Positions 7,077 to 16,290 of a stretch of DNA of 64,000 bases are shown here, piece by piece. The translations under genes were made by a program, and so were the position numbers. Position 1 is the first letter of the stretch. Each line of letters begins with the position of its first letter. The notes under the pieces were generated by a model. It was given only the letters and a program-made list of their open reading frames with translations, had not been told where the DNA came from and made no database searches. The DNA is taken from positions 1 to 64,000 of the forward strand of contig AKCV02000022.1 in assembly GCA_000272025.2 (NCBI GenBank), written 5' to 3'. The DNA comes from Imbroritus primus (GTDB lineage: Bacteria; Pseudomonadota; Gammaproteobacteria; Burkholderiales; Burkholderiaceae).

Positions 7077-8291
7077 TTAGTTCGCCAGATGACGGGCAAG
7101 GATGGTCGTCATCAACGAATTGCCGGGCTGGGTGCTGGCGATCATGTCCCGGATCTGCTCGTTGATCTGCGGGACTGGAACACCTGCATTCACTGCCGTC
7201 TGCGTGACTGCCGAATAAGCATCGAGCACATCCGCGCCGGTGATCTCATAGCCGTGTCCAAGAGAGATCCAGCGCAACGCGGCCAAGCCGGCTGAGAGCG
7301 CGAATGCTGGCTGCTTTTCGGCGTAATCACGGGCAGCGCGGGTCAGCGTGCGCGGATCGGTCGGGCTGCGCGTAGCCAGTTCGATCGCCACATCAAACAA
7401 GCCCGCATCCTTCGCAGCAGCGAACCATTTGCCCTCGGCGCCAAGCGTGCTGGCCACCAGGTCGCGTAGGATCTCTTCCAGTTGCTTGTGGGGATACTTC
7501 TTGGCGATGGCGCGAAACGTCGCCAGATTCGTTGTGCCCTGATTTGCCTCGATGGCATAGCGGCGGTAGGCCTCGTCGTGCAAACCGGAGGACAACAGGA
7601 TCTCTTCGCAGGACTGAGCAATCTGCCAGCCAGGATCATTGAGGCCGCGCGACTCCTCGGCGTAGCGGATCGCCTCCGCCTTCTTGCCCATCGCTGCCAA
7701 TGCCTTCACGCCCCAGCGTCGATCGTGCCACCACTTGAACCGCGCCTTGTCGAGTAACGCCAACAGTTCCTGGTGGCGGCCCGCCGCGTACATCGATGCC
7801 AGGCAGGCGCTGGTGCCTTTGAAGAATCCATGTCCGGAAGCCTTCGGGCTCCACACGCTCTCGACGACCGGCAAAAACTCATCGGCCCAGTGCGACGCCA
7901 GTTCCGGCGTCACGCACAACTCGCCCCAGTAATCGCCGAGCAGTTCGATGTAGGACATCTCGTCATCCTGCAGCGCTTGCCACAAGCGTTCGAGCCAGCG
8001 TTGTCGCAGCTTCGGCTCGACATCAGCCTTGACGATGATGGGCACCAGGGTGTCGATGGCCTTGTTGACGGCAGAACCCAGTGCGCCCGATGAGCTGTCC
8101 ACCTGTTCCAGCGCCGGGGAGAGCTTTTCCAGCAGGGTGATGGCTCCTTCAGCTGCGAGCACGGGCTCCTTGCGGGCGACCTGCTTGATCTCCGTGATGG
8201 CTTCCTTGATCCGCTGCACCGGCGTATCGGAGCGCCAGCCAAACGCATGACGGCGGAAACGGGAAGCGAATTGCCACTTGTGGGCGCTCAT
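7077..8291 (-). CDS. Hypothetical helical-repeat protein
   Basis: This 404-residue protein is predicted to be almost all alpha-helical, with TPR-like stretches (DEAYRRYAIEANQGTTNLAT and ALAAMGKKAEAIRYAEESRG). It has no signal peptide, membrane segment or recognised catalytic motif. It is the last gene of the leftward xre-immA operon, 17 bp after immA. Similar proteins occur in many proteobacterial genomes without an assigned role. Position suggests part of the immunity/regulation module, which is inference. Confidence 0.8.
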   Translation of the reverse strand: MSAHKWQFASRFRRHAFGWRSDTPVQRIKEAITEIKQVARKEPVLAAEGAITLLEKLSPALEQVDSSSGALGSAVNKAIDTLVPIIVKADVEPKLRQRWLERLWQALQDDEMSYIELLGDYWGELCVTPELASHWADEFLPVVESVWSPKASGHGFFKGTSACLASMYAAGRHQELLALLDKARFKWWHDRRWGVKALAAMGKKAEAIRYAEESRGLNDPGWQIAQSCEEILLSSGLHDEAYRRYAIEANQGTTNLATFRAIAKKYPHKQLEEILRDLVASTLGAEGKWFAAAKDAGLFDVAIELATRSPTDPRTLTRAARDYAEKQPAFALSAGLAALRWISLGHGYEITGADVLDAYSAVTQTAVNAGVPVPQINEQIRDMIASTQPGNSLMTTILARHLAN

Positions 8292-8308
8292 GATCGATCC
8301 ACCATGAG

Positions 8309-9220
8309 CTACCGCACCGGGTACTGGCCGTTGCGGATGAAGCGGTCGTAGGTGTCTTCCTCCGGTTCCTCATCATCGTGCCGCGCTCCCTGCCACTCGG
8401 CCTCGGGCAGCAGTAGCAGTGTCAGCGTGTAGTCGTACTGACCCGCGACGCGCGTCATCTCCGTGACCGGCATGCTGGCAGGTTCACGGGCAAACCAGGA
8501 CTGGGCACGCCCCGTCCGGTTGTCGCACATGTCAAAGGCGTTGTAGCTGTGCGCCAGCGCATCGTGCGGCAGCTCGATGGTGTTCTTGCGCGTCGCGAAG
8601 TAGGCGCCGGACCTGAGCGCCGCCTTGTTCGACTTGGCCCACAGCATGTGATCGTCGCGACTGGCCACGAGCACCGCTCGTTTGGGTGCAATCTCGGTCC
8701 AGCGCAAGGCGGCGGCCGTCAGCGATACCCCGTAGCGGTCGGCGCAGTGGCCGAGCAGATCGAAGCTGATCGGCTGCCCGTCGACCTGGCGCCGAAAGTC
8801 GTCCAGCGGCATCAGCAGGGTCGAGGCGAACAGATCCGCCTCGGCCTCGATGTCGCGCTCGTTGTTATCACCCGTCTCGATGTCGTCGTCGCCGCATTCG
8901 AACAGGTCCTGCTGGTGGCGGTGCAAGATGTAGTGACCGAATTCATGCGCGATCGTGAAGCGCTTGCGGCCTTCCGACGGGGTGGCGCTGTTGTAGAGGA
9001 CCAGCCACTTCGAGCGCGCCTTGTTGGCCTTCAACAGGCCATCGAAACCGTCGAGATCCTCGCCCTGAACCCTGTCGATCGGCGAGTCTGCAAAGCACTG
9101 GCGGGAATACTCCAGCGCCAGTTCGTCAACCTTGACCGGAAAGCGATCCGCACCGAGAACCGTGTTGAGCATGGACGAGATGCGGTTGGCCTCGGCCATG
9201 GGCTTTTTCGCGTCCGTCAT
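8309..9220 (-). CDS. ImmA/IrrE-family metallopeptidase
   Basis: This 303-residue protein carries the zinc protease motif HEFGH at residues 92-96 and a downstream glutamate helix (EAEADLFASTLLMP), both standard for ImmA/IrrE (COG2856). In known phage and ICE systems ImmA cleaves the partner Xre repressor to trigger induction. Its start overlaps the xre stop by ATGA, so the two are co-translated. The long C-terminal part (about 170-303) is a family-typical extension that may sense the inducing signal. Confidence 0.93.
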   Translation of the reverse strand: MTDAKKPMAEANRISSMLNTVLGADRFPVKVDELALEYSRQCFADSPIDRVQGEDLDGFDGLLKANKARSKWLVLYNSATPSEGRKRFTIAHEFGHYILHRHQQDLFECGDDDIETGDNNERDIEAEADLFASTLLMPLDDFRRQVDGQPISFDLLGHCADRYGVSLTAAALRWTEIAPKRAVLVASRDDHMLWAKSNKAALRSGAYFATRKNTIELPHDALAHSYNAFDMCDNRTGRAQSWFAREPASMPVTEMTRVAGQYDYTLTLLLLPEAEWQGARHDDEEPEEDTYDRFIRNGQYPVR

Positions 9221-9543
9221 TCATCTTCCCAGGCATCGAGGATCTTGCGGATCTTCTTCTTGTCCGGCTCGGACATGTTTTTGTATTTGCGGAAGAAGGC
9301 CTCGTCGAGCACTTCCTCGTCCGGGGTGGTTGCCGACTCGGTCAGCAGGAACTCCGTGGTGACCTCGAGGACGGCGGCAATCTTGCCGATCTTCTCGGCC
9401 GATGGTTTCGGATCGTCTTTGTTTTCCAGTTCCCAGATGTAGCTCTTGCTGGAGTCGGTCAGTTCGGCCAACTGTTCCAGACTGAGCTTCTTTTGTTTCC
9501 GCAGTGCGCGGATCTTGTCCCCCAGGGGCGATGGCACCGGCAT
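9217..9543 (-). CDS. Xre-family repressor
   Basis: This 108-residue protein has an HTH_XRE domain in its first ~70 residues (LRKQKKLSLEQLAELTDSSK then YIWELENK), followed by an acidic/basic tail. It is the likely lysogeny repressor, paired with the ImmA protease. The start at 9543 fits the domain; an in-frame extension to 9780 would cross the operator and the start of the divergent gene. Palindromes between 9587 and 9659 probably form its operator. Confidence 0.92.
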   Translation of the reverse strand: MPVPSPLGDKIRALRKQKKLSLEQLAELTDSSKSYIWELENKDDPKPSAEKIGKIAAVLEVTTEFLLTESATTPDEEVLDEAFFRKYKNMSEPDKKKIRKILDAWEDE

Positions 9544-9586
9544 TTCCTCATTTGTTGGCTTCAATCCGAAAATAATACCACTACGC

Positions 9587-9659
9587 CGAACGATTTCGTA
9601 CCTGCTTGACAAACCCACAACCGCTCCGCGACAATCCGAATCGTTCGGTGCACCGAACG
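9587..9659. promoter_or_regulatory. Probable operator region of the Xre repressor
   Basis: CCGAACGATT (9587-9596) and AATCGTTCGG (9639-9648) are an exact inverted pair. The right copy runs into a perfect 18-bp palindrome, CGTTCGGTGCACCGAACG (9642-9659). The elements flank the rightward promoter at 9606-9635 and lie beside a leftward TATTAT (9577-9572). This arrangement suits a repressor that controls two divergent promoters. Confidence 0.65.
9606..9635 (+). promoter_or_regulatory. Rightward promoter of the 9742 operon
   Basis: A consensus -35 TTGACA (9606-9611) and a -10 GACAAT (9630-9635) are separated by 18 bp and sit between the inverted CCGAACGATT elements. It would drive the two unknown genes starting at 9742 and is placed to be repressed by Xre. 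Confidence 0.6.
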
Positions 9660-9741
9660 CCATCGGTCTGCACACCCCAACAAGAAGAAGGGGCCGTCGA
9701 GGCTGATACCAAGCCGATCCAAACCTTTGAGGGGTATGTAG

Positions 9742-10971
9742 ATGAACGATGCAGAAAACCTGAGCAAGCTCCTGGGCCACCTGCCGCCGGCGGTGTTCCG
9801 TGAATTCATGGTGGATGAATTCGGCCTGGCCATGCCGGACGTGGACGCCAAGAAGCCCAAGAAAGAACAGCGTGAACAGATGGAGGCTGTGCTCGCGGCT
9901 CTTGGGGTGGGCGAACGGCAGCGGATCGAAGAAGTGGCCGAACGGATCGTGCTGCTGTCAGACGGCGCCGGCCAGGACGTCATCGACGGCTTCAAGGACG
10001 ACATCTTCGATGACGCCGCCCGGGAAACCTTCGCCGCGATTCCGAACCAGTACGAGCGGGCGCTGTGGCTGCACGTCCATGAACCCTTGATCTTTGAGGA
10101 AGCCCTCAACGCCCGACAGGCCGACGTATTCCGGCAAAGCGCCTCCTGCTACTCCGGTTTCATGGCACCTGCCAACCTGGCGGTACTCGACGACGCAGCC
10201 GCCAAAGCGGCGTTCCACGAGACCGTCGCGCAGCAACTCGGGTGCTCCGATGACGCGGTTGCGATCCAGATCTTCAAGCGTCTGCGGCCCGACACTCAGA
10301 CCGGCGAGGACGTGGATCTGTACCAGATCAGCATCCATCACAATCGCCCACCGGAAATCATCGACTGCGTGCAGGCGAGCGAATTGGTGCCCCAGGAGGT
10401 GATCCGGGCGGTGTCTTCGCACATCACTTACGAGCCGGCCAATGGGCATCTGGAGGTGCTGTCGAAAGATACGTCGGGCCGCGAAGCGTTGGCGCGCATC
10501 GTGGCTGACACCCTGCTGCAATCGCCCATCACCGGCGAGAAGATCCCGCTCAAGCAATACGACTACCAGAGCCTGGCGGCGCTGCGTAATTTCGACCTAT
10601 CCGGCGAGCCGGTTGCGTTCGTCAAGGTCGTCGAGCTCGGCTACGCCGCCGGCAATGGCCGGTCGCTCCTGGTGAAGATCTGGACCAAGGACGTCGATGA
10701 CATCTACGCGGCCGCCCGGTCATTGATTGGCCCCGCCTTCGACTTCCGCGATCACCACCTCAACTACGCCAAGCTGTCCATCAAGCTGAAAAAGGTCGGC
10801 AAGGACCGCGCACGGACGATTACCGTGATCCTGCGCGACGACAACAAGTGCAACATCAAGACCAAGCGGGAAAAGGACCGGGCGCTGTGCGACCGACTGC
10901 TGGCCAAATGGCACCTGGTGAAGGAGATTGGCGATGTCCACGAAGCCCCTGCCGACGCAGTCGCTGCTTGA
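9742..10971 (+). CDS. Hypothetical protein, divergent from xre
   Basis: This 409-residue protein has no family I can name with confidence. It has a charged helical N-terminal third (residues 1-110), a middle part with FRQSASCYSGFMAP, and a basic C-terminal third (SIKLKKVGKDRARTITVILR). There is no membrane segment or signal peptide. GAGGGG lies about 10 nt before the ATG. It is first in a two-gene rightward operon whose second gene starts inside its 3' end. Control by the Xre operator suggests an early lytic, exclusion or defence role, which is inference. Confidence 0.82.
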   Translation: MNDAENLSKLLGHLPPAVFREFMVDEFGLAMPDVDAKKPKKEQREQMEAVLAALGVGERQRIEEVAERIVLLSDGAGQDVIDGFKDDIFDDAARETFAAIPNQYERALWLHVHEPLIFEEALNARQADVFRQSASCYSGFMAPANLAVLDDAAAKAAFHETVAQQLGCSDDAVAIQIFKRLRPDTQTGEDVDLYQISIHHNRPPEIIDCVQASELVPQEVIRAVSSHITYEPANGHLEVLSKDTSGREALARIVADTLLQSPITGEKIPLKQYDYQSLAALRNFDLSGEPVAFVKVVELGYAAGNGRSLLVKIWTKDVDDIYAAARSLIGPAFDFRDHHLNYAKLSIKLKKVGKDRARTITVILRDDNKCNIKTKREKDRALCDRLLAKWHLVKEIGDVHEAPADAVAA

Positions 10972-11938
10972 TCTGATCGACCTGTTCGAACGGTCTGGGC
11001 AGCCGATTGCCGACGGCGACGGACAGCGGCTTCGTGGGGTGCCTGGGTGGAAAGTCCATGGTCGGACGTCATTGACGCCGAAGCTGCTTGAGCAGTGGAC
11101 CGACTGCGTCGGCTACGCCGGGAGCTACCCAGCATCGCTTGATGACGATCTCGTTCAAGTCGACCTGACTGAAGATGACCAAGCTGATCGGTATCGCTAC
11201 CGCTGCCCTGAGACTTTTCGGTGGAAGTTTGTCCCCGCCGCCGAAGTCGCCGTCTACAGCGTTCGGCCAGCTGCAATCCTAAGCACCATCGCCGATCTCC
11301 TGGGTATCGCGCAGGCTCTGCGAAAAGGGATCGATGCGCCGCTTCTGGACGATGCCCTTTGGCATTTGGGAAAAGCTCGAATCGGGCACGCCTTGACAGA
11401 CGTCTGGCTTGTTCGTGGGTTGGCGCGATCTGTCGAACAGGTGTTTCGGCATTTCAGTCAAACCAGTCTGCCTGATCAGGGCCTGATCTTGTCGTCGGGC
11501 GGTGTCCTGCCGCAGTTTGTCCGGCCGCCGCGTAGCTACCGATTCGCATCGCTACGAGCTGCAATCGTCGACTATGTCGCCACGCCGTGCATCGATTTGG
11601 ATCTCCTGCATCGAATACTCGCCGCTCCGCCCGATGGCGAGATCCGCCCCATGTTGCCGGTGCACTTCAACGAGTACACCAACACGCTGACCATCCGCAC
11701 CAAGACCAAGCCCTGGACGATCAAGGGCGAGCGTCAGGCTGCAGCCGTCCGCTACATGTTCGAGCAGGCCATCAACGACAGATGGCTCCTTCCAGCGGCC
11801 GAAATCCTCGGCGCAGCCTATGCCGACAAGAAGACCGCTCGCAGCCAGCGCATGCAGAACCTGTTCAGCGGCAACACGGAGTGGGAGGACTACATCGACA
11901 ACCCTGAAAAGGGGAAGTATGGCTTCCGCCGAGATTGA
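10934..11938 (+). CDS. Hypothetical protein with C-terminal winged helix
   Basis: This 334-residue protein overlaps the 3' end of the preceding gene by 38 nt, with AAGGAG at 10921-10926 favouring the ATG at 10934. The last ~80 residues (from TIKGERQAAAVRYMFEQAIN through EDYIDNPEKGKYGFRR) resemble a winged-helix DNA-binding domain found at the end of many uncharacterised proteins. The N-terminal ~230 residues are unrecognised. A strong terminator follows. It probably works with the 409-residue partner. Confidence 0.82.
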   Translation: MSTKPLPTQSLLDLIDLFERSGQPIADGDGQRLRGVPGWKVHGRTSLTPKLLEQWTDCVGYAGSYPASLDDDLVQVDLTEDDQADRYRYRCPETFRWKFVPAAEVAVYSVRPAAILSTIADLLGIAQALRKGIDAPLLDDALWHLGKARIGHALTDVWLVRGLARSVEQVFRHFSQTSLPDQGLILSSGGVLPQFVRPPRSYRFASLRAAIVDYVATPCIDLDLLHRILAAPPDGEIRPMLPVHFNEYTNTLTIRTKTKPWTIKGERQAAAVRYMFEQAINDRWLLPAAEILGAAYADKKTARSQRMQNLFSGNTEWEDYIDNPEKGKYGFRRD

Positions 11939-11966
11939 CCGGCCACCAGTTGGCAGGACCACGCAC

Positions 11967-11988
11967 AACCGCCTTCGGGCGGTTTTTT
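11967..11988 (+). terminator. Rho-independent terminator
   Basis: AACCGCC (11967-11973), a TTCG loop and GGCGGTT (11978-11984) are followed by a run of T to 11988. It lies 29 bp after the 336-codon gene and ends the divergent early operon. Confidence 0.9.
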
Positions 11989-12120
11989 GCTTTCTGGGCC
12001 CCGCTTTTCCCCGCAGAAGCTGCGCCCGTACATCAGCCCGTACATGGCGGCGGCAGACGCCCGCACAGGCCGACTTCGAAACTGACCTCACGAATTCGCA
12101 ACAACCAGAAGGAGTGCATC

Positions 12121-12333
12121 GTGAGTGTCAAACATCTGAATCAAGGCCAATTGGCCGAACGTTGGGGAGTCAGCGAAGCAACGCTTGAACGCTGGCGCTC
12201 CGAAGGTATCGGCCCGGTATTCCTGAAGCTGCAGGGTCGCGTCGCTTATCGCATCGAGGACATCGAAGCCTACGAGTCCGAGAGCCTGCGCAAGAGCACC
12301 TCTGAACGCGTCAATGCGGGAGGTGCGCTGTGA
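12121..12333 (+). CDS. AlpA/excisionase-like HTH protein
   Basis: This 70-residue MerR/AlpA-type DNA-binding protein has the pattern GQLAERWGVSEATLERWRSE, then a wing with VAYRIEDIEAYE. The GTG at 12121 has AGAAGGAG 6-7 nt upstream; the longer open frame back to 11935 crosses the terminator and is rejected. It heads the rightward replication operon and could be a transcriptional activator or excisionase. It overlaps the next gene by GTGA. Confidence 0.85.
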   Translation: MSVKHLNQGQLAERWGVSEATLERWRSEGIGPVFLKLQGRVAYRIEDIEAYESESLRKSTSERVNAGGAL

Positions 12334-12800
12334 ACCGCATCTCCCCCGACGAAGTCCTGACCACCCCGGCCGGCGAACTGGCTGCGCTTGCCAGCGAGTC
12401 CCTGTTCCAGCTCAAGAACGACGCTGCAGATCTTCTCGCCGCTGCCAAGGCGATCGTCGAGCACGTCGATCGCGCACTGGATCTCAAGTATGCCGACCGC
12501 GCACACCAGCTGCGCTTGGCGGCAGGCAAGGACACCGGTGTCGTCCACTTCGACGACGGCCATGTCCGCATCACCGCTGATCTACCCAAGAAAGTCGACT
12601 GGGACCAGACGCGGCTCGCCGAGATCACCCGTCGCATTGCAGCCAACGGCGACGACCCGTCCGAGTACGTGGACATCAGCTACCGGATCTCGGAAACCAA
12701 GTTCAACGCGTGGCCCGAGTCGCTCAAGAGCGCCTTCGCCCCGGCACGCACCCTCAAGACCGGCAAGCCGGGCTTTCGTCTCGCTCTGCTTCAGGAGTAA
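12330..12800 (+). CDS. Phage hypothetical protein
   Basis: This 156-residue protein has a helical N-terminus (LASESLFQLKNDAADLLAAA) and a C-terminal part ending in AFAPARTLKTGKPGFRLALL. It starts with a GTG that overlaps the previous stop. Proteins like this usually lie at the start of replication blocks with a nucleotide-binding AAA protein, but no function is known. No transmembrane segment is visible. Confidence 0.8.
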   Translation: MNRISPDEVLTTPAGELAALASESLFQLKNDAADLLAAAKAIVEHVDRALDLKYADRAHQLRLAAGKDTGVVHFDDGHVRITADLPKKVDWDQTRLAEITRRIAANGDDPSEYVDISYRISETKFNAWPESLKSAFAPARTLKTGKPGFRLALLQE

Positions 12801-12805
12801 TCGCC

Positions 12806-13120
12806 ATGAAAACCAAACCTACGCTGCTCGAACTGCTGCGCAAACAACAGGAGATGTACCTCCGGGATCTGCCCGAAACCATTCGCATCCCAGCGCTGGA
12901 CGGCAACCGCCCCGACGAAGTGGTGCGTCGCCTCGAGGACGCCACCATCGATGACGTGGCATTCGCGATCCAGGGCCTGGAGTCCGAAACCCGCGTTATC
13001 CATCGGCGCCTGAGTGGTCTGCGCGACCTGTACGAAATGGCCCGCAAGCGCGGCGCACTCGGCGTGACCACCGTCGCTGATGCGTTCGCCAACATCAGCA
13101 CCGAGGAGGCCGGCACATGA
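12806..13120 (+). CDS. Phage hypothetical protein
   Basis: This 104-residue, mostly helical protein (LLELLRKQQEMYLRDLPETI and RRLSGLRDLYEMARKRGALG) overlaps the AAA ATPase start by ATGA. The first start codon has CAGGAG about 8 nt upstream. No domain is recognised. Tight coupling with the ATPase suggests a partner role. Confidence 0.78.
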   Translation: MKTKPTLLELLRKQQEMYLRDLPETIRIPALDGNRPDEVVRRLEDATIDDVAFAIQGLESETRVIHRRLSGLRDLYEMARKRGALGVTTVADAFANISTEEAGT

Positions 13121-13992
13121 GCCTCCCCATCATTACTGCAGACCAGCGCCTGGCCGAGCGCCGTGGCGTGAAGGGCGTGCTCGTCGGCAAGAGTGGCATC
13201 GGCAAGACGTCACAGCTCTGGACGCTGAAACCCATGGCCACGCTCTTCTTCGACCTTGAAGCTGGAGATCTGGCTGTCGAGGGCTGGGCGGGCGACACGA
13301 TCCGTCCGCGCACCTGGCAGGAGTGTCGTGACTTCGCGGTGTACATCGGCGGACCGAACCCGGCGCTGCGCGACGACCAACCGTTCAGCCAGGCCCACTT
13401 CAATGCTGTGTGTGCGCGCTTTGGCGATCCGGCCGTACTGGACAAGTACGACACCGTGTTCGTCGATTCCATCACCGTGGCCGGTCGCCTGTGCCTGCAA
13501 TGGTGCAAGGGCCAGCCCCAGGCCTACTCTGAGAAGACCGGCAAACCGGACAGCCGAGGTGCGTATGGGTTAATGGGCCAGGAAATGATCGGCTGGCTGA
13601 CCCACCTGCAGCACACGCGCGGCAAGAACGTCTGGTTCGTCGGCATCCTCGACGAGCGCCTCGACGATTTCAATCGCCGCGTGTTCTCGCTGCAGATCGA
13701 CGGCTCCAAGACCGGCCTCGAACTGCCCGGCATCGTCGATGAGGTCGTCACCTTGGCCGAGCTGAAGGCCGATGACGGCGCCAGCTACCGCGCCTTTGTC
13801 TGTCACACGCTGAACGCATGGGGATACCCCGCCAAGGACCGCTCCGGGCGGCTCGATCCGATCGAGGAACCGCATCTTGGCCGCCTGATGGAAAAGATCG
13901 CCGGCCCTGCCAGACCCGCCACCGAGCGACTCGATTTCGCGCGCCCCGCGCCCGCTGCCATCCCCGAATCCACTTCCACTCAGGAGTCCTGA
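13117..13992 (+). CDS. AAA ATPase (phage nucleotide-binding protein)
   Basis: This 291-residue ATP-binding protein resembles phage AAA_24-type RecA-fold ATPases. Walker A is GKSGIGKT at residues 24-31, and the Walker B region is around KYDTVFVDSITV. Such proteins act in phage recombination or annealing, often beside a single-stranded-DNA-binding protein and an exonuclease, as here. It lies between a coupled small gene and the next gene, which begins 2 bp after its stop. Confidence 0.88.
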   Translation: MSLPIITADQRLAERRGVKGVLVGKSGIGKTSQLWTLKPMATLFFDLEAGDLAVEGWAGDTIRPRTWQECRDFAVYIGGPNPALRDDQPFSQAHFNAVCARFGDPAVLDKYDTVFVDSITVAGRLCLQWCKGQPQAYSEKTGKPDSRGAYGLMGQEMIGWLTHLQHTRGKNVWFVGILDERLDDFNRRVFSLQIDGSKTGLELPGIVDEVVTLAELKADDGASYRAFVCHTLNAWGYPAKDRSGRLDPIEEPHLGRLMEKIAGPARPATERLDFARPAPAAIPESTSTQES

Positions 13993-13994
13993 TC

Positions 13995-14600
13995 ATGACC
14001 TATTTCGATTTCAATTCCGCTTCCGAACAGACCTCTTTCGACCTGATTCCCAAGGGCACGCTGGTGCGCGTCCGCATGACCATCAAGCCGGGTGGCTTCG
14101 ATGATCCGTCGCAGGGATGGACCGGCGGCTACGCCACCCGCAACGACAACACCGGCTCGGTGTACCTGAACTGCGAGTTCGTCGTGATGGAGGGTGAGTT
14201 CGCCCGTCGCAAGATGTGGTCTCTGATCGGCCTGCACAGCCCGAAGGGCCCTGAGTGGGCCAACATGGGCCGCACCTTCGTCAAGGCGATCCTGAACTCC
14301 GCGCGCGGCGTTCACCCCGGCGACAACAGTCCTGCTGCGCAAAACGCGCGCCGCATCAGCGGGTTTGCCGACCTCGACGGCATCGAATTTCTCGGCAAGG
14401 TCGACTGGGACAAAGACCAGAACGGCCAGGACAAGAGCGTTATCAAGGCCGCGATCACGCCCGACCACAAGGACTACGCCGCCCTCATGGGTGGCGCGCA
14501 GGGAGCGGCGAAAGCGCCAGCACCCGCAAACGGGTCGAACGCGTATGCCCAGGCCACGGGCCGTGCCTCCGTGCCGGGTCGCCCGAGCTGGGCACAGTAA
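13995..14600 (+). CDS. Probable phage single-stranded-DNA-binding protein
   Basis: This 201-residue protein is beta-rich in its first 150 residues, followed by an Ala/Pro-rich flexible tail (about 160-201). That layout and the position between a RecA-fold ATPase and a helicase fit DUF669-like phage ssDNA-binding proteins. The assignment rests on context and fold-like features, not on a diagnostic motif. CAGGAG lies about 9 nt upstream of the ATG. Confidence 0.7.
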   Translation: MTYFDFNSASEQTSFDLIPKGTLVRVRMTIKPGGFDDPSQGWTGGYATRNDNTGSVYLNCEFVVMEGEFARRKMWSLIGLHSPKGPEWANMGRTFVKAILNSARGVHPGDNSPAAQNARRISGFADLDGIEFLGKVDWDKDQNGQDKSVIKAAITPDHKDYAALMGGAQGAAKAPAPANGSNAYAQATGRASVPGRPSWAQ

Positions 14601-14613
14601 AGGGGACGCCGCC

Positions 14614-16290
14614 ATGATGCTCCGCCCCCGCCAAGCCCTGCTGGTCGAGCGCTCTTTGGCGGCGCTCGCCCAACACGGCAACACCCTATCTGTTGGCCCC
14701 ACCGGGTCGGGCAAGACCATCATGCTGTCGGCGGTGGCCGGCAGCTTGTTGGCCGAGCCAGATGCCAAGGCCTGCATCCTCGCTCATCGCGATGAACTGA
14801 CCGGCCAAAACCTGACCAAGTTTGCACGGGTGAATCCGGGCGTCAGCACCTCCGTGTTCGATGCCAAGGACAAATCCTGGTCCGGGCGCGCCACGTTCGC
14901 GATGGTGCAAACGCTGTCGCGTGACAACCATCTCGCTGCCATCCCGATCCTCGATCTGCTGGTGATCGATGAAGCGCATCACGCAGCCTCGGCGTCGTAC
15001 CGCCGCGTAATCGACCGCGTGTTGGACAAGAACCCGCGCGCCCAGATCTTCGGGGTGACGGCGACGCCTGCCCGCAGTGACGGCAAGGGACTGCGGGAGG
15101 TCTTCAGCAACGTCGCGGATCAAATCACCCTCGGCGAGCTGATCGCCTCCGGCCACCTCGTGCCGCCACGCACCTTTGTCATCGATGTCGGCGCCCAGGA
15201 GCAGTTGACGCGGGTCCGGCGCACGGCCACTGACTTCGACATGACGGAAGTCGAGGCGATTCTCAACAAGACTCCCATCACCGATGCCGTGATCCGTCAT
15301 TGGCGTGAGAAGGCCGGCGACCGCAAGACGATCGTGTTCTGCTCGACCGTCGCCCATGCCGAATGTGTGCGCTGGGCCTTTCAGGATGCCGGTGTATCCG
15401 CCGTGATCGTGCACGGAGAGCTCTCAGAATCTGAGCGAAAGACACGCCTGGCCGAGTACGAATCCGGTACCGCGCAGGTCGTGGTCAATGTGGCTGTGCT
15501 CACGGAGGGCTACGACTTCACGCCTACCTCCTGCGTGGTTCTGCTGCGACCCAGCTCGCACAAGTCGACCCTGACCCAGATGATCGGGCGCGGCCTGCGC
15601 ACCATCGATCCTATCGAGCATCCCGGCGTCATCAAGACCGACTGCGTGGTGTTGGACTTCGGCACCGCTACCTTGATGCACGGTTCCTTGGAGCAGGACG
15701 TCAACCTCGACGGGCACCAGCATCACGGGGAAGTGCCGACCAAGGACTGCCCGTCCTGTGAAGCCACCGTCCCGCTCGGCTGCCGCGAATGCCCGCTGTG
15801 CGGATTCGTCTGGGAGAACGAGACCACCGAGGAAGGTGATGCACTGGCCGATTTCGTGATGACCGAGATCGATCTTCTCAAGCGCTCCAACTTCCGTTGG
15901 TGCGACCTGTTCGGCTGCGACGACGCATTGATGGCCACCGGCTTCAATGCCTGGGGTGGCGTGTTCTTCCTGAATGGACGCTGGCACGCCGTGGGCGGTG
16001 GCAAGGATCTGCAGCCACGCTTGCTGGCCGTCGGCGACCGCACCGTCTGCATGGCCAAGGCCGATGACTGGCTGAATGACCGCGAGTCGGCAGACTCCGC
16101 GCACAAGACCCGACGTTGGCTGAACGAACCGCCGACCGCGAAGCAACTGCAGTATCTGCCGCAGGCGTTGCGCGCCGACTTCGGCATGACGCGCTATCAG
16201 GCCTCGGCGATGCTGTCCTTCCAGTTCAACAAGTCGTCGATTCAGCGCCTTGTGGTGGCTGCCAACGATGCCCACCGGGAGGCCGCGTGA
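14614..16290 (+). CDS. DEAD/DEAH-box helicase
   Basis: This 558-residue superfamily 2 helicase has Walker A GPTGSGKT (residues 28-35), DEAH (119-122), GVTATPAR (motif III) and a C-terminal helicase half with QMIGRGLRT (motif VI). A zinc-binding segment (CPSCEATVPLGCRECPLCGF) follows the helicase core. It would unwind DNA during phage replication or recombination. A longer reading back to 14365 overlaps the preceding gene and is rejected. It overlaps the next gene by GTGA. Confidence 0.93.
   Translation: MMLRPRQALLVERSLAALAQHGNTLSVGPTGSGKTIMLSAVAGSLLAEPDAKACILAHRDELTGQNLTKFARVNPGVSTSVFDAKDKSWSGRATFAMVQTLSRDNHLAAIPILDLLVIDEAHHAASASYRRVIDRVLDKNPRAQIFGVTATPARSDGKGLREVFSNVADQITLGELIASGHLVPPRTFVIDVGAQEQLTRVRRTATDFDMTEVEAILNKTPITDAVIRHWREKAGDRKTIVFCSTVAHAECVRWAFQDAGVSAVIVHGELSESERKTRLAEYESGTAQVVVNVAVLTEGYDFTPTSCVVLLRPSSHKSTLTQMIGRGLRTIDPIEHPGVIKTDCVVLDFGTATLMHGSLEQDVNLDGHQHHGEVPTKDCPSCEATVPLGCRECPLCGFVWENETTEEGDALADFVMTEIDLLKRSNFRWCDLFGCDDALMATGFNAWGGVFFLNGRWHAVGGGKDLQPRLLAVGDRTVCMAKADDWLNDRESADSAHKTRRWLNEPPTAKQLQYLPQALRADFGMTRYQASAMLSFQFNKSSIQRLVVAANDAHREAA

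Noticed and set aside
7077-8291. Calling the 404-residue protein a defined defence effector
   Set aside because: Only helical repeats are visible, with no catalytic motif.
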